Assembly (NCBI RefSeq): GCF_910577345.1
Contig: NZ_CAJTMT010000001.1
Span: forward strand, 92,930-156,929
DNA from: an uncultured Duncaniella sp.
GTDB lineage: Bacteria > Bacteroidota > Bacteroidia > Bacteroidales > Muribaculaceae
Reading direction: 5' to 3'
Length of the DNA stretch: 64,000 nt
Shown here: positions 62,363 to 64,000 of the stretch, in pieces
How positions within the stretch are numbered: position 1 is the stretch's first letter
How the letters are laid out: each line of letters starts with the position of its first letter
Notes under the pieces: generated by a model
What the model was told of the DNA's origin: nothing
Database searches by the model: none
What the model saw: only the letters and a program-made list of their open reading frames with translations
Program-made: the position numbers and the translations under genes

Positions 62363-63673
62363 ATGAGCACTTATATTATTGAAGGCGGCCATAGGCTGAG
62401 CGGAAGCATCAGTCCTCAAGGGGCCAAAAACGAAGCGCTTGAAGTAATCTGCGCAACTCTTCTCACTTCCGAGCCGGTCACCATCCACAATGTGCCCAAC
62501 ATTCTGGATGTGGTCAATCTTATAAATCTGCTTAAAGCCATGCGCGTCAAGGTCGATAAGCTCAGCGATGACACTTATCGCTTCCAGGCTGACGATCTTG
62601 ATGAGGACTATATATCGAGCGCCGATTTCGTGTCGCGTTGCGCCTCACTCAGAGGCTCGGTCCTTGTGGTCGGACCGCTTCTCGCCCGTCTCGGTCAAGC
62701 CTATTTTGCCAAACCCGGTGGCGACAAGATTGGGCGTCGTCGTGTGGACACCCATATCACAGGCCTTTCAAAACTTGGCGCGATGATTGCCTACAATGAA
62801 GAGCGTCAGGCATACTACCTTGTGACCGTAGACGGTCTGAAGGGGTGCTACATGCTTCTCGACGAAGCATCGGTGACAGGAACAGCGAATATCATCATGG
62901 CTGCGACTCTTGCCGAAGGCACTACCACCATATATAACGCAGCTTGTGAACCTTACGTCCAGCAACTGTGCAAGATGCTTGTCGGAATGGGCGCATCAAT
63001 CGAGGGAATAGGGTCAAACCTTATCCGTATCAACGGAGTGGAAAGGCTCTCCGGTGCCGACCATACAATATTACCCGACATGATTGAAGTCGGCAGCTTC
63101 ATCGGCATGGCAGCCATCACCAACAGTGAACTCACCATCAAGGATGTCAGCTATGACAACCTCGGCATAATCCCCGACTCTTTCCGCCGTCTCGGCATCA
63201 ACCTCGAACGCCGAGGCGACGACATTTATATCCCTGCACAGGAACACTACGAAATCGAAACAAATCTCGATGGCTCAATCCCGACAATTGCCGACGCTCC
63301 CTGGCCCGGTCTCACACCCGACCTCCTTTCGGTCATGCTCGTGACGGCAACCCAATGTAAGGGAAGTGTGCTCATCCATCAGAAGATGTTTGAAAGCCGA
63401 CTTTTCTTCGTTGACCGCCTTATCGACATGGGTGCCCAGATCATGCTCTGTGATCCGCACCGTGCAGTTGTCATCGGCCTTGACCACAAAGTTCCGCTCC
63501 GCGCCAACAAGATGCACTCCCCCGACATCCGTGCCGGTATCGCCATGCTGATCGCGGCCATGAGTGCGAAGGGTGTTTCGACCATTGATAACATTGATCA
63601 GATTGACCGTGGCTATCAGGACATCGACACCCGACTGAACTCCATCGGAGCATGTATCTACCGTCGTGACTAA
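62363..63673 (+). CDS. murA: MurA, UDP-GlcNAc enolpyruvyltransferase with Asp at the fosfomycin site
   Basis: A 436-residue EPSP-synthase-like enzyme that transfers enolpyruvate from PEP to UDP-GlcNAc, the first committed step of peptidoglycan synthesis. The N-terminal GGHRLSGSISPQGAKNEAL aligns with the substrate Lys-Asn pair. The catalytic loop reads KPGGDKIGRRRVDTH: the residue that is Cys115 in E. coli is Asp121 here. Enzymes with Asp at this position (known from Mycobacterium, Chlamydia and Borrelia) are active but not alkylated by fosfomycin. Other motifs are intact, for example ITNSELTIKDVSYDNL and HSPDIRAGIAMLIAAM. Confidence 0.96.
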   Translation: MSTYIIEGGHRLSGSISPQGAKNEALEVICATLLTSEPVTIHNVPNILDVVNLINLLKAMRVKVDKLSDDTYRFQADDLDEDYISSADFVSRCASLRGSVLVVGPLLARLGQAYFAKPGGDKIGRRRVDTHITGLSKLGAMIAYNEERQAYYLVTVDGLKGCYMLLDEASVTGTANIIMAATLAEGTTTIYNAACEPYVQQLCKMLVGMGASIEGIGSNLIRINGVERLSGADHTILPDMIEVGSFIGMAAITNSELTIKDVSYDNLGIIPDSFRRLGINLERRGDDIYIPAQEHYEIETNLDGSIPTIADAPWPGLTPDLLSVMLVTATQCKGSVLIHQKMFESRLFFVDRLIDMGAQIMLCDPHRAVVIGLDHKVPLRANKMHSPDIRAGIAMLIAAMSAKGVSTIDNIDQIDRGYQDIDTRLNSIGACIYRRD

Positions 63674-63750
63674 AGAATCGGAATCGGAGCGGCGCGGTTC
63701 CGTCAATTCCGCGCCACTCCCTCCCGCTCATCTCTCTTGCAACTTACAGA

Positions 63751-64000
63751 ATGGAAAAAACGTCACTGCCCTCCGACGAGAGGGTACAAATAATAAATCT
63801 CGTTCGCAAACTTTTGGCTGAAAGTTCGGATGTGGCGAAACCATCCGATTTTTCAACTGTAAAACGTGCGGTCATCAAAGCATACGGGGATGGCCATCCG
63901 GTGGCTGACCGTCATGGCTTGAACAAAGTTGTCCATACCCTCGAAACAGCTATCGCGCTTTGCGATATGGTCTCCCCTGACCGAAATATGATTATAGCGA
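63751..64000 (+). CDS. Rel/SpoT-family (p)ppGpp synthetase/hydrolase, N-terminal start
   Basis: A reading frame open from ATG to the right edge (83 codons). MEKTSLPSDERVQIINLVR is followed by VKRAVIKAYGDGH and HGLNKVVHTLETAIALCDM, which fits the helical N-terminal part of Bacteroidetes Rel-type proteins before the HD hydrolase domain. The diagnostic HD and synthetase motifs lie outside the window, so this is a moderate-certainty call. It is 77 bp downstream of murA. Confidence 0.6.
   Translation, partial: MEKTSLPSDERVQIINLVRKLLAESSDVAKPSDFSTVKRAVIKAYGDGHPVADRHGLNKVVHTLETAIALCDMVSPDRNMIIA

Noticed and set aside
1..64000. CRISPR arrays, insertion sequences, prophage, tRNA or rRNA genes
   Set aside because: No regularly spaced repeats, transposase or phage motifs, tRNA cloverleaf or rRNA sequence was seen on reading the intergenic regions.

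Overview
This window is chromosomal, mostly core-genome DNA from a member of the Bacteroidales, probably a gut Muribaculaceae-like species. The order is well supported. Gene starts are repeatedly preceded by the Bacteroidetes -7 element TAnnTTTG, in several cases with a -33 TTG-type box 19-20 bp upstream, and Shine-Dalgarno sequences are not needed to explain the starts. Lineage-typical genes include a lipoprotein TamA variant (TamL), DUF4924, PCMD and PepSY-like proteins. The family name is inference. I saw no insertion sequence, phage, CRISPR array, rRNA or tRNA.

Layout. 1-4550: start of nadC, rlmH, and a leftward operon for an alpha/beta hydrolase, a membrane-anchored MurF-like ligase, a D-Ala-D-Ala ligase and a 58-residue membrane protein. 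4747-10250: three-gene heavy-metal RND efflux pump with a His-rich adaptor. 10341-17000: nitroreductase, B12-dependent ribonucleotide reductase, EptA-type lipid A transferase and an Omp85-type barrel. 17058-22202: comF, recX, prmC, an orphan sensor kinase and class I fumarase. 22489-29306: complete glycine cleavage operon with its own lipoate ligase and lipoamide dehydrogenase. 29425-33902: DUF4924, menD, and a pair predicted to salvage MurNAc (MurU plus a kinase fused to a RapZ C-terminal domain). 34020-40488: RNA methyltransferases, RadA, a PCMD protein and a CPBP protease. 40489-41275: the only long gene-free stretch; it contains a promoter-to-terminator unit for a predicted RNA of about 390 nt on the minus strand and a doubtful 40-residue ORF. 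41276-51437: topB, a hypothetical protein, a thioredoxin fold lacking its cysteines, and the TamL/TamB envelope machinery. 51698-55882: GNAT, a DUF362/TonB-receptor pair and an OmpA-like protein. 56150-64000: PepSY-like protein, umuDC, mutS2, murB, murA and the start of a Rel/SpoT homologue.

How the genes fit together. Envelope assembly is the main theme: peptidoglycan precursor synthesis (murA, murB, Ddl, MurF-like), predicted MurNAc recycling (kinase and MurU), lipid A modification (EptA) and outer-membrane assembly (TamL/TamB, Omp85-type barrel, OmpA). MurA carries Asp instead of Cys at the fosfomycin target, and a MurNAc kinase/MurU route would bypass MurA altogether, so two independent reasons for fosfomycin insensitivity lie in one window. 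Central metabolism is represented by fumarase, glycine cleavage and menaquinone synthesis, and genome maintenance by RadA, TopB, UmuDC, RecX and MutS2.

Most promising for something undescribed: the kinase-RapZ fusion translationally coupled to MurU; the membrane-MurF/Ddl/hydrolase operon; the 390-nt RNA with its own promoter and terminator; and the DUF362/TonB-receptor pair. Three genes (Omp85-type barrel, GNAT, mutS2) have the -7 box only 4-5 nt before the ATG and are predicted to be leaderless.
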